Shown: positions 48,791 to 56,602 of the stretch, piece by piece
Layout of the letters: each line of letters starts with the position of its first letter
How positions within the stretch are numbered: the stretch's first letter is position 1
Assembly (NCBI RefSeq): GCF_009602535.1
Contig: NZ_WIQI01000011.1
Location: 1-58,457 of the forward strand
Direction of reading: 5' to 3'
DNA length: 58,457 bases
Source: Ornithinicoccus halotolerans
GTDB taxonomy: Bacteria > Actinomycetota > Actinomycetes > Actinomycetales > Dermatophilaceae
The notes under the pieces: model-generated
What the model was told of the DNA's origin: nothing
Seen by the model: the letters and a program-made list of their open reading frames with translations, nothing else
Database searches by the model: none
Translations under genes and position numbers: made by a program

Positions 48791-49300
48791 CTAGGGCAAC
48801 GGGACCTGCAACAGGGTCTCGAAGATCAGGTAACCGAAGCCGAAGATGGCGCCCGCACACCCCACGGCAAGGAGCAAGCCTCGGCCTTCGAGCACCTTCA
48901 CGACGAAGAACGTGAGCAACGCGAAGCTCACGGTGAAACCCAGCAGGGGCGCCGTGAGCAGGCACACCAGGAGGCCACACAGGAGGAGGACTCTTCGTAG
49001 CCGAGCGTCCATCGGCGGCCGAGGACTCTCGCCGGACTCCTCCTTCCCGGCCGGCTCCTCACGGGTCGCACCACGGCCGGACGTGCGCGCACGGAGCAGA
49101 GCCGACAGGCAGACAGCGACTCCGCAGAGCGCCAGCACCGCACCGGCTAGCGCAGGGAGCGTGCCGGCGGCCAGCCGGCCTTCCTCACCGAGATAGCCGT
49201 AGCCGCCGGCCTCCCAGGACCAGAGCGCGCCGATGGCAACGAGAACCATGCCACCGACCAGATCAGCACGGTCACTCCTCGAAACCTGCAGCACCCGCAA
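48791..49300 (-). CDS. tctB: Tripartite tricarboxylate transporter small membrane subunit TctB
   Basis: A 169-aa protein with four helices (about residues 14-32, 46-67, 103-120, 126-150), separated by a charged loop (70-100); LLLCGLLVCLLTAPLLGFTV is typical of TctB. The start is doubtful: a TTG at 49300 or a GTG at 49294, both 3-9 bases after the TctC stop. Function with TctA and TctC is inferred from family and order C-B-A. Confidence 0.85.
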   Translation of the reverse strand: MRVLQVSRSDRADLVGGMVLVAIGALWSWEAGGYGYLGEEGRLAAGTLPALAGAVLALCGVAVCLSALLRARTSGRGATREEPAGKEESGESPRPPMDARLRRVLLLCGLLVCLLTAPLLGFTVSFALLTFFVVKVLEGRGLLLAVGCAGAIFGFGYLIFETLLQVPLP

Positions 49301-49303
49301 CGC

Positions 49304-50359
49304 TCACCCGCCGGTGGTCTCGTAGACCTCTTGGTAGCCCTTCTCGACGTCATCGAGATAGGTCAACCATTCGTCTCCCCAGATCTGGTTGGGGGCGACC
49401 ACGTTGGACTCCACGTACTCCTGGTACGCCTCTGTTTCCGTCCATTCCTTGAGCGCCTCGGTCCAGTACTGCTGTGCACAGTCTGGGATGTCCGGCGGGG
49501 CGAGGACTCCACGGAACTGGCTGAAGGCGCCACGAGGCTCATACCCCAGGTCGGCGAGCGAGGGGATTCCCTGGTAGGGCTCGATCTCCAGCGAGTTCTT
49601 GGTGTTGGCGACAACGGGGGCGAAGTCGCCGGCCTCCACTTGGCCCTCCACCTCACTCGGGTTGGCCAGGATCCCGTCGATGTCACCGGCAAGGAGCGCC
49701 GGGATGGAGCCAGCCGTGCCGTCGAAGGTCACGAACTCCACCGTGATGCCCTCCTTCTCGAGGACGGTCTGCAACGGCATCGCCTCCACGGACTCCGCAG
49801 TCGGTTGGGCGATGGCCAGCGGATCACCGGCAGAGTCCGCCTCGCGAGCGGCAGCGAGGAATCCTTCGAAGTCCTGCCAGCCGGCGTCCGCACTGCCGAT
49901 GAGGAAGATGGTGTCCTCGACCACCATCCCCAGCGGGGTCCAGGAGGTCGCGTCATACGGCAGTTCCTCGTGCTGCAGCGGCAGCGACACCATGGCGTTC
50001 TCGGCGCCCAGCAGGAAGTGCGGGTCCCCGGACTGCTCATAGAAGTAGGTGTAGCCGATGGTCCCCGATCCGCCGGGTCGGTTCTCGGTGCTGATGTTCA
50101 GGTCTGGGCGGACTTCCTCCAGACCGGCGGCCACGGCGCGTCCGAACAGATCGCTGCCGCCGCCCGGATCGAACGGGACCACCATGGTCACCCCTCGCTC
50201 CGGCGACCAGCTGCAGTCGCCCGCCCCCGCGCCCTCAGTGCCCCCTGCACCCCCGGAGGACTCACTAGATCCGCCAGAGCCACACGCAGCAAGCGTCACA
50301 GCTCCCACTCCCAGCACTGCTGTGAGACGGGTACGCCGTATGGACGAGGTGGACGCCAT
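49304..50359 (-). CDS. tctC: Tripartite tricarboxylate transporter substrate-binding lipoprotein TctC (Bug family)
   Basis: A 351-aa binding protein. Signal peptide with lipobox TLAACGSGG (Cys near residue 26), then a Ser/Gly-rich linker, and the Bug domain: VTMVVPFDPGGGSDLFGRAV is the carboxylate-binding loop, ENRPGGSGTIGYTY the second signature. Bug proteins bind organic acids with two hydrogen-bonded loops. ATG at 50359 has AAGGAGG upstream. The operator box TTGGTCTGACCAA ends 10 bases before the start codon, so binding there would block initiation of transcription. Confidence 0.94.
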   Translation of the reverse strand: MASTSSIRRTRLTAVLGVGAVTLAACGSGGSSESSGGAGGTEGAGAGDCSWSPERGVTMVVPFDPGGGSDLFGRAVAAGLEEVRPDLNISTENRPGGSGTIGYTYFYEQSGDPHFLLGAENAMVSLPLQHEELPYDATSWTPLGMVVEDTIFLIGSADAGWQDFEGFLAAAREADSAGDPLAIAQPTAESVEAMPLQTVLEKEGITVEFVTFDGTAGSIPALLAGDIDGILANPSEVEGQVEAGDFAPVVANTKNSLEIEPYQGIPSLADLGYEPRGAFSQFRGVLAPPDIPDCAQQYWTEALKEWTETEAYQEYVESNVVAPNQIWGDEWLTYLDDVEKGYQEVYETTGG

Positions 50360-50368
50360 CGTTCCTCC

Positions 50369-50381
50369 TTGGTCTGACCAA
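50369..50381. promoter_or_regulatory. Operator box TTGGTC-T-GACCAA upstream of tctC
   Basis: A perfect 6-bp palindrome around one base with core TGGTCTGACCA. It lies 10 bases from the tctC start codon, right before its ribosome-binding site, and in the divergent region with the aldehyde dehydrogenase operon. Confidence 0.75.
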
Positions 50382-50519
50382 ACAATTGGAGGCCAACCTA
50401 CGGCTCAGACCGCGCCGTGGCAACCCCGCAACAGGCCCCGCGCGGCACAGACCCGTGGGAGGGACGCCCGCCCCTCCTTGCGGTTGGATGACCTCCTCCG
50501 TACCCTCCTGTCCAAAGAA

Positions 50520-50530
50520 AGGTCTGACCA
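50520..50530. promoter_or_regulatory. Second operator box AGGTCTGACCA upstream of the aldehyde dehydrogenase gene
   Basis: The same core as the tctC box with one change at the left edge (A for T). It ends 13 bases before the ATG at 50544, so each of the two divergent operons has its own box close to its ribosome-binding site. Confidence 0.6.
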
Positions 50531-50543
50531 AGAAGGACGGGGA

Positions 50544-51935
50544 ATGCACGCCGCCGAGGAGATTCAGAGCCGCAGCCCGCAAGACCCCTCGGATGTGGTC
50601 GCTACGGCGGCAGCAGCCGAACCGAGGGCCGTTCACGCGGCAGCGGAGCGAGCACGCCAGGCCCAGCGCGAGTGGTGGCACGCGGGGGCAGCTCAACGCG
50701 CCTCCGCGTTGAACCTCCTGGCGGAGAAGCTCCACCAGCGCCGGGACGAAGCCACCAGACTGATGGTGCGGGAGGTGGGGAAGCCGGTCGCCGAGGCAGC
50801 GGCCGAGGCAGAGCGCGCGATCAGCATCACCCGCTTCTACGCCCAGGCCGCCTTCGCGCCGGTGGGGGAGCTCATGCCGCCGAGTACCGCGGGCAAGCTG
50901 TGGACGGAGCGGCGACCGATTGGAGTTGCGGGTCTGGTCACTCCATGGAACTTTCCGCTGGCCATTCCGCTGTGGAAGGCAGCTCCGGCTCTCGCGATGG
51001 GCAATGCGGTCCTGCTCAAGCCCTCCCCCGAGGCCTTCGCCACAGCCCTGTGGTTAGGGCGACTGGCAGCTGAGGTGTTCCCCGACGGCCTGTTCCAGGT
51101 GCTGGCCGGAGGTTCCTCGACGGGCGCGGCTGTCGTGGAGGCGGCCGACGTCGTCTCGTTCACCGGTTCGGAGTCGGTAGGGCGTCAGGTGGTGTTGGCT
51201 GCCGCCCGCGGGGGGACTCCGGTGCAAGCAGAGATGGGCGGCCAGAACGCTGCGATCGTCCTTCCTGACGCCGACGCGGAGCGCGTGGGTCCGCTGCTAG
51301 CGGGCGCGGCCATGGGGTACGCGGGTCAGAAGTGCACCGCTACCCGACGTGTCGTGGTCGTGGGCGGACCGAGACGTGTCGCGCAGGTGAGCGCTGCGCT
51401 CGTCTCGGCCGTGGAAGGGCTCGGTGTGGGCGATCCTGCCCTGGACGGCACCTCCGTGGGACCCGTCATCACGCCCCAGTCGCAAGGACGGCTGGCTGAG
51501 GGCGCCCGTGCCGTGCGCACCAGCGGTGGCCGTCTCCTCACCGGCGAGGGCCCGACCCCGTCCACAGGCTGGTACGTCGCCCCAGTCGTGGCTGACGGCC
51601 TGGAGGCCAGTCACCACCTGGTCCAGGAAGAGCTCTTTGGTCCGTTCACTGCCGTGCTACCTGCCCGCGGCGTGGCCGAGGCAGTTCGCGTGGCCGACAG
51701 CGTGCGGTTCGGCCTGGTCACCAGCGTGCACGGCCGCGACGCCGGCCCACTGCTCGAGGTCGTCTCGCAGGTTGGCACCGGCATGGTGAAGGTCAACGCT
51801 CCCACCACTGGAGTTGACTTCTACGCTCCGTTCGGCGGGGAGGGTCGCTCTAGCTACGGCCCCCGCGAACAGGGCAGGGCGGCACTTGACTTCTATTCCT
51901 CCGTCCGCACCGTCACGTTTGCCCCGCACCCATGA
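50544..51935 (+). CDS. NAD(P)-dependent aldehyde dehydrogenase
   Basis: A 463-aa enzyme of the ALDH superfamily. GVAGLVTPWNFPLAIPLWK and LLKPSPEAFATAL form the cofactor site, FTGSESVGRQVV the glycine loop, QAEMGGQNAAIVL contains the general base E230, and GYAGQKCTATRRVVV the catalytic C264. EELFGPFTAVLP and FYAPFGGEGRSSYGPREQG are later conserved parts. It resembles oxoglutarate-semialdehyde and succinate-semialdehyde-type enzymes, so it may oxidise the semialdehyde produced by the aminotransferase or amine oxidases. The ATG at 50544 follows GAAGGACGGGG. ATGA overlap with the next gene. Confidence 0.93.
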   Translation: MHAAEEIQSRSPQDPSDVVATAAAAEPRAVHAAAERARQAQREWWHAGAAQRASALNLLAEKLHQRRDEATRLMVREVGKPVAEAAAEAERAISITRFYAQAAFAPVGELMPPSTAGKLWTERRPIGVAGLVTPWNFPLAIPLWKAAPALAMGNAVLLKPSPEAFATALWLGRLAAEVFPDGLFQVLAGGSSTGAAVVEAADVVSFTGSESVGRQVVLAAARGGTPVQAEMGGQNAAIVLPDADAERVGPLLAGAAMGYAGQKCTATRRVVVVGGPRRVAQVSAALVSAVEGLGVGDPALDGTSVGPVITPQSQGRLAEGARAVRTSGGRLLTGEGPTPSTGWYVAPVVADGLEASHHLVQEELFGPFTAVLPARGVAEAVRVADSVRFGLVTSVHGRDAGPLLEVVSQVGTGMVKVNAPTTGVDFYAPFGGEGRSSYGPREQGRAALDFYSSVRTVTFAPHP

Positions 51936-54829
51936 GCACGGCGGCTGACAATGCGTGGGTGCGCTCGCTGCAGGCCACCGTGCGGGGTGAGGTGAGAGAT
52001 GACGATGGCACCCGAGCGCTGTACGCCACCGACGCCTCGAACCATCGAGTCGTGCCCCGGTGTGTGGTCTTCCCCCGGGACGCAGCGGATGTGCTGGCGG
52101 TGGTCGGGACCTGCGCCGAGGATGGCGTTCCCATCACTACTCGGGGAGCGGGCACCAACTGTGCCGGCAACGCCGTAGGCCCTGGCGTCGTCCTCGACCT
52201 GAGCAGACACATGACAGGTCCGCCCGCGGTTGACGCCGCCTCCCGCACAGCGACCGTGCAACCGGGTCTGGTGCTCGACCGGCTCCAGGATGCGGCCGCT
52301 CCCCATGGCCTGATGTTCGGCGCCGACCCCTCGACCCACAGCCGGTGCACCCTGGGCGGCATGATCGGCACCAACGCGTGCGGCTCCCACTCGGTGGCCT
52401 GGGGCACCACCGCCGACAACGTCGAGTCACTCGACGTGGTGACGAGCGACGGGCAGACCGTCACGTTGGGTGGCCCGCATGCCGTTGACACCCCGCTCGC
52501 AAAGCGCCTCCTGGAGCTGCGCGAACGCCACCTAGGCACCATCCGGACGGATCTGGGCCAGTTCGGGCGACAGCTCTCGGGTTACGGACTGCACCACCTG
52601 ACCCCTGAGCACGGCACTCACCTGGCTCGCAGCTTCGTCGGCAGTGAGGGGACGTGCGGGATTGTCACGCGCGCCACGGTGCGCCTCCAGGACCGGCCGC
52701 AGCGCCGCGCGCTCGTCGTAGCAGGCTTCGCCGATGAGGTGCATGCCGCGACAGCGGCCCCACGGTTCGTGCCGTTGGGCGTGCTCACCGTCGAGGCGAT
52801 CGACCGAGAACTGGTGCTGACCGCGGCATCCCGACGTGCGGAGAACCGAGCGGTCCCGCTCCCAGCCGGTGACGCCTGGCTGCTCCTCGAGGTGGGCGCT
52901 GACGACGAGGACGGCATCCGCGAAGCCACGACCGCCGCGATGCGCGTGGCCCGGGAGGTCGGTGCCCGGGGCACGCGGGTGCTGTTGGATTCCGCACAGC
53001 AGCGGGCCGTCTGGGCCGTTCGCGAGCAAGGCGCCGGGCTCGCCAGCCGCTCACTGGACGGCACGGAGTTCTGGCCAGGCTGGGAAGACGCCGCCGTCCC
53101 CCCGGAGCGACTCGGGGAGTACCTGGAACAGTTCCGGCAGCTGATGGCGAGCCATGATCGCCGAGGGATGATCTACGGGCACTTCGGCGAAGGATGCGTC
53201 CACGTCCGGATCGATCACGACCTGCTGACACCTGGTGGGCGGGCGTCTTTCCGTCGCTTCCAAGAGGAGGCGGCCGAACTCGTTGCCGCGCACGGCGGCT
53301 CGCTCTCCGGCGAGCACGGCGACGGCCGCGCGCGCTCGGAGCTCCTCTCAACACTGTACGGCGCCAAGGTTCTCGAGGCGTTCCGACAGTACAAGGGCGT
53401 CTTTGATGCTGAGAACCTGTTCAACCCCGGGGTGCTCGTCGATCCCGACCCGCTCGATTCCCACCTGCGCGCCGCCCACCTGCCGTCGGTCACCAGCAAC
53501 CTCGGGTTCCTGTACCCCGCTGACGACGGTGACTTCGGCAAGGCCTTGCGTCGCTGCACGGGAGTAGGCGCCTGCCGGAAGACCGCGGGCGGCGGCATGT
53601 GCCCGTCCTATCGTGCGACATCGGAGGAGCAGCACAGCACGCGTGGCCGGGCCCGACTGTTGGCTGAGATGGCCGATGGTGAGGTGATCACCGACGGATG
53701 GCGCTCCGCCGCGGTCGCCGAGGCGCTGGACCTTTGTCTCTCGTGCAAGGCATGCTCCTCGGAGTGCCCGGTGGGGGTGGACATGGCCACCTACAAGGCA
53801 GAGTTTCTGCACCAGCGCTTCCGGGGCCGGGTACGTCCTCGCACGCACTACAGCATGGGATGGCTACCCCTGCTCCTCGCCGCCGCCCGCCTTACGCCAC
53901 GGATCGGAAACCGAGTCCTCCGCGCGCCAGTCGTGCAGCGCGTCGCCAAACGCCTGGGCGGGATCGATGAGCGCCGCGAGTTGCCGGTCCTGGCCGAACA
54001 ATCCTTCCGTCGCTGGTTCAGGCGACACAACCGGCAGCAGGACGGCGACCCGGTCATCCTGTGGATCGACTGCTTCACGTCCAGCTTCTCCCCTTCCGCC
54101 GCCAGGGCCGCCACGCTGCTTCTTGAGCGTGCCGGCTACCGAGTGCTGCTCGCACCCAGAGGCACGTGCTGCGGCATCACCTGGATATCCACGGGGCAGT
54201 TGGACGTCGCGCGCCGCGTCCTGTCCCGGTCAGTGCGCCTACTCGGCACCCTGCCGGAGGTCCCCATCGTGTCCCTTGAGCCGAGCTGCGCGACAGCGGT
54301 GCGGCATGACAGCCGCCAGCTCCTGGACGAGCCCGAGGCAGATCGGGTGGCTGGCCGTGTCCGGACTCTGGCCGAGGCACTCGTCGGCCGCGGCCTGCCG
54401 TTCTCTCGCGAACCGGTTCGAGCGGTGAACCAGATCCACTGTCACCAACGCGCCACGGTCGGCGCCGCTGCCGACCGGCGACTCGCTGTCGAAGCTCGGA
54501 TAGAAATGGCGGAAGTCGCTGAAGGCTGCTGTGGGCTCGCCGGTAACTTCGGCTTCGAGCAAGGCCACTACGACGTCTCGGTCGCATGCGCCGAGGAAGC
54601 GCTCCTGCCTGCAGCCCGCCAACTGCGACCTGACGACGTGTTCGTCGCCGACGGCTTCTCGTGCCGGCTGCAGAGCGAACAACTTGCCGGCCGGCGTCCC
54701 CTCCACCTGGCGGAGGCAATCCTCGACCGGATAGCGCCGACAGAGTTCCGCGAGCAGAGTCGCGGTTCGAATGCCAACCCGCCCTCACCGCCAGACCCGG
54801 CTCAGCCTGGTGCCCGAGCAGAACAGTGA
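51932..54829 (+). CDS. FAD-linked D-2-hydroxyacid dehydrogenase with Fe-S and CCG domains
   Basis: A 965-aa fusion of the YdiJ/D-2-hydroxyglutarate dehydrogenase type. An FAD_binding_4 domain (about residues 40-230, PITTRGAGTNCAGNAVG), an FAD-oxidase C-terminal domain (about 250-520, ending GEHGDGRARS and NLFNPGVLVDP), a ferredoxin-like domain with CTGVGACRKTAGGGMCP (near 541) and CLSCKACSSECPVG (near 601), and two CCG half-domains (GTCCGITW near 747, EGCCGLAGNFGF near 866) likely to bind another cluster. It would oxidise a D-2-hydroxy acid and pass electrons to quinone or another acceptor. Coupled to the aldehyde dehydrogenase gene by ATGA. Confidence 0.9.
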   Translation: MSTAADNAWVRSLQATVRGEVRDDDGTRALYATDASNHRVVPRCVVFPRDAADVLAVVGTCAEDGVPITTRGAGTNCAGNAVGPGVVLDLSRHMTGPPAVDAASRTATVQPGLVLDRLQDAAAPHGLMFGADPSTHSRCTLGGMIGTNACGSHSVAWGTTADNVESLDVVTSDGQTVTLGGPHAVDTPLAKRLLELRERHLGTIRTDLGQFGRQLSGYGLHHLTPEHGTHLARSFVGSEGTCGIVTRATVRLQDRPQRRALVVAGFADEVHAATAAPRFVPLGVLTVEAIDRELVLTAASRRAENRAVPLPAGDAWLLLEVGADDEDGIREATTAAMRVAREVGARGTRVLLDSAQQRAVWAVREQGAGLASRSLDGTEFWPGWEDAAVPPERLGEYLEQFRQLMASHDRRGMIYGHFGEGCVHVRIDHDLLTPGGRASFRRFQEEAAELVAAHGGSLSGEHGDGRARSELLSTLYGAKVLEAFRQYKGVFDAENLFNPGVLVDPDPLDSHLRAAHLPSVTSNLGFLYPADDGDFGKALRRCTGVGACRKTAGGGMCPSYRATSEEQHSTRGRARLLAEMADGEVITDGWRSAAVAEALDLCLSCKACSSECPVGVDMATYKAEFLHQRFRGRVRPRTHYSMGWLPLLLAAARLTPRIGNRVLRAPVVQRVAKRLGGIDERRELPVLAEQSFRRWFRRHNRQQDGDPVILWIDCFTSSFSPSAARAATLLLERAGYRVLLAPRGTCCGITWISTGQLDVARRVLSRSVRLLGTLPEVPIVSLEPSCATAVRHDSRQLLDEPEADRVAGRVRTLAEALVGRGLPFSREPVRAVNQIHCHQRATVGAAADRRLAVEARIEMAEVAEGCCGLAGNFGFEQGHYDVSVACAEEALLPAARQLRPDDVFVADGFSCRLQSEQLAGRRPLHLAEAILDRIAPTEFREQSRGSNANPPSPPDPAQPGARAEQ

Positions 54830-54866
54830 GCGCGACGCGTGCCACCGAAGGAAGGCGAGACCCGAC

Positions 54867-56303
54867 GTGAACGCAAACCTGACCGGCAGGCACCGGTCAC
54901 TCTGGCTGCGCGAGGCGGTCACTGGCCAGCCCCAACCGCCGCTCAGCGGACATCACGGCACAGACGTTGCCATCATCGGTGGCGGATTTGTCGGACTGTG
55001 GACAGCGCTGCGCATCAAGCACCTGGACCCGTCCGTGCGCGTCACCATACTGGAGGCCGACATTTGCGGCGGTGGAGCGTCGGGTCGCAACGGCGGACTC
55101 GTGCTCTCCTGGTGGCCAAAAATCTGGTCGCTGATGCGACTCTTCGGCGAGCAAGAAGCCGTACGACTTGTCCAATCCACCGAACAGGCCATTACGGAGC
55201 TCGAGTCCTTCTGCGATAACCATGCGCCTGAAGCCGAGTTTCGCCGGGCAGGATGGCTCTGGACCGCAACGAGCCCTGCGCATCTCGACTCATGGGAACG
55301 AGTTGCTCAGGTCAGTGACAGGCTGGGCACGGGGACGTTCACGCCGATGACCCCCGGCCAGGTCGCAACGAGATCCGGAAGCCCGGTACACCTGGGCGGA
55401 GTGCTGGACAGGTCCGCCGCCTCCGTCCATCCCGGCCACCTTGTTCGGGCCATGCGACGAGCAGCACTCGCGATGGGCGTAGAGATCTTCGAGGGTACGC
55501 GCGTTCGCCACCTGGCCCGCCGGGGGGCGCCAACCGTCAGGACGCAGGGAGGGGGCAGCGTACGTGCGCAGCGCGTCGTCATCGCGACGAACGCCTGGGC
55601 AGCGGGGATGCGCGAGCTTCACACCAGACTCTTCGTGATCTCCAGTGACATGATCGTGACTGAGCCCGTACCTGACCGGCTCGAAGAGATCGGATGGCGC
55701 GAGGGCCCCACCGTCACGGACTCACAGACATTGCTCTGCTACTACCGCACCACGAACTCCGGGCGCATCGCCTTCGGCAAAGGCGGATGGACGATAGGAC
55801 TGGGCGGACGGATCTCGCCTTCCATGGATCGCAACCCCCGCAGGGCGCGCGCTGTCATACGGGACTTCCGCCGATACTATCCCATGCTTCGCGACGTGCC
55901 CATTGTGAACGACTGGGCAGGACCGATCGATAGGACACACAACAGCCTCCCCCTGATTAACTGGCTGAATCCCGGTCATACCATCGCTTACGGCGTCGGA
56001 TGGTCTGGGAACGGAGTTGGGCCCAGCATAATCGGCGGTAAAGTGCTCGCGTCCATGGTACTCGGGCGCGGGGACGAATGGGGAAGATCAGTACTGATCA
56101 ATGCCCCTACCCGCCACTTCCCCCCGGACCCGATCCGGTTCGTCGGCGCGCACGTGGTGCGTGAGGCACTCATCCGCAAGGAACGTTCAGAGGCACTGGG
56201 GATCGAGCCGAGCTGGGTGTCGAAGACCCTGAGCAAGTTGGCACCTGCTGGGCTCGAGGACAAGAACGAGGCGCCACCGCCCGGCGCCCAGCACAGATCG
56301 TGA
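54867..56303 (+). CDS. FAD-dependent oxidoreductase, PuuB/OrdL-like
   Basis: A 478-aa DAO-family flavoprotein. SLWLREAVTG at the N-terminus, DVAIIGGGFVGLWTALRIKH (FAD Rossmann motif) and GGGASGRNGGLVLSWWPK (flavin-binding) resemble gamma-glutamylputrescine oxidase and similar amine oxidases; GYGVGWSGNGVGPS-type sequence near the C-terminus completes the FAD site. It starts with GTG at 54867, 37 bases after the previous stop; the frame opens earlier, but the earlier part overlaps the upstream gene. It probably oxidises an amine or amino acid; its product could feed the aldehyde dehydrogenase of the same operon. Base composition here is somewhat less GC-rich than in neighbouring genes. Confidence 0.87.
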   Translation: MNANLTGRHRSLWLREAVTGQPQPPLSGHHGTDVAIIGGGFVGLWTALRIKHLDPSVRVTILEADICGGGASGRNGGLVLSWWPKIWSLMRLFGEQEAVRLVQSTEQAITELESFCDNHAPEAEFRRAGWLWTATSPAHLDSWERVAQVSDRLGTGTFTPMTPGQVATRSGSPVHLGGVLDRSAASVHPGHLVRAMRRAALAMGVEIFEGTRVRHLARRGAPTVRTQGGGSVRAQRVVIATNAWAAGMRELHTRLFVISSDMIVTEPVPDRLEEIGWREGPTVTDSQTLLCYYRTTNSGRIAFGKGGWTIGLGGRISPSMDRNPRRARAVIRDFRRYYPMLRDVPIVNDWAGPIDRTHNSLPLINWLNPGHTIAYGVGWSGNGVGPSIIGGKVLASMVLGRGDEWGRSVLINAPTRHFPPDPIRFVGAHVVREALIRKERSEALGIEPSWVSKTLSKLAPAGLEDKNEAPPPGAQHRS

Positions 56304-56602
56304 CGTGCCCGAACCGCCCGCCGCGACAGGGCAACCACGCCCCTACCGCACCGCCGCTTCATCGTCGCTGGCCAGCTCAGCCATGGCGTCGGTTCACCTA
56401 GTACTCGACGGTGGTGGATCACCGACGGTCGACATCGATTGCGCAACCGATAGCGGTGACCTCAGGACTCAGCCTGGGACTGGCCATGGGGTACGGCAGC
56501 ATGGGGATGGTCGCGTCTGGCGAGGGAGTCCCGCAGCGCCGGCGCGGTCTCCCGACGGCCGCCGTCACCTTCGCCGACGACAGTCACGTCTAGGCTCCCC
56601 AC
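56304..56602. other. Intergenic stretch between convergent genes at the right edge of the catabolic region
   Basis: About 300 bases between the rightward oxidoreductase and the leftward ATPase. No gene, repeat or terminator hairpin is convincing. A 60-codon rightward frame from 56411 has no recognisable features. This may be the boundary of the catabolic cluster. Confidence 0.5.

Noticed and set aside
54763-54777. GGTTCGAATGCC near the end of the hydroxyacid dehydrogenase gene as another tRNA-derived repeat
   Set aside because: Only about 8 bases match the T-loop; the rest of the repeat is absent.
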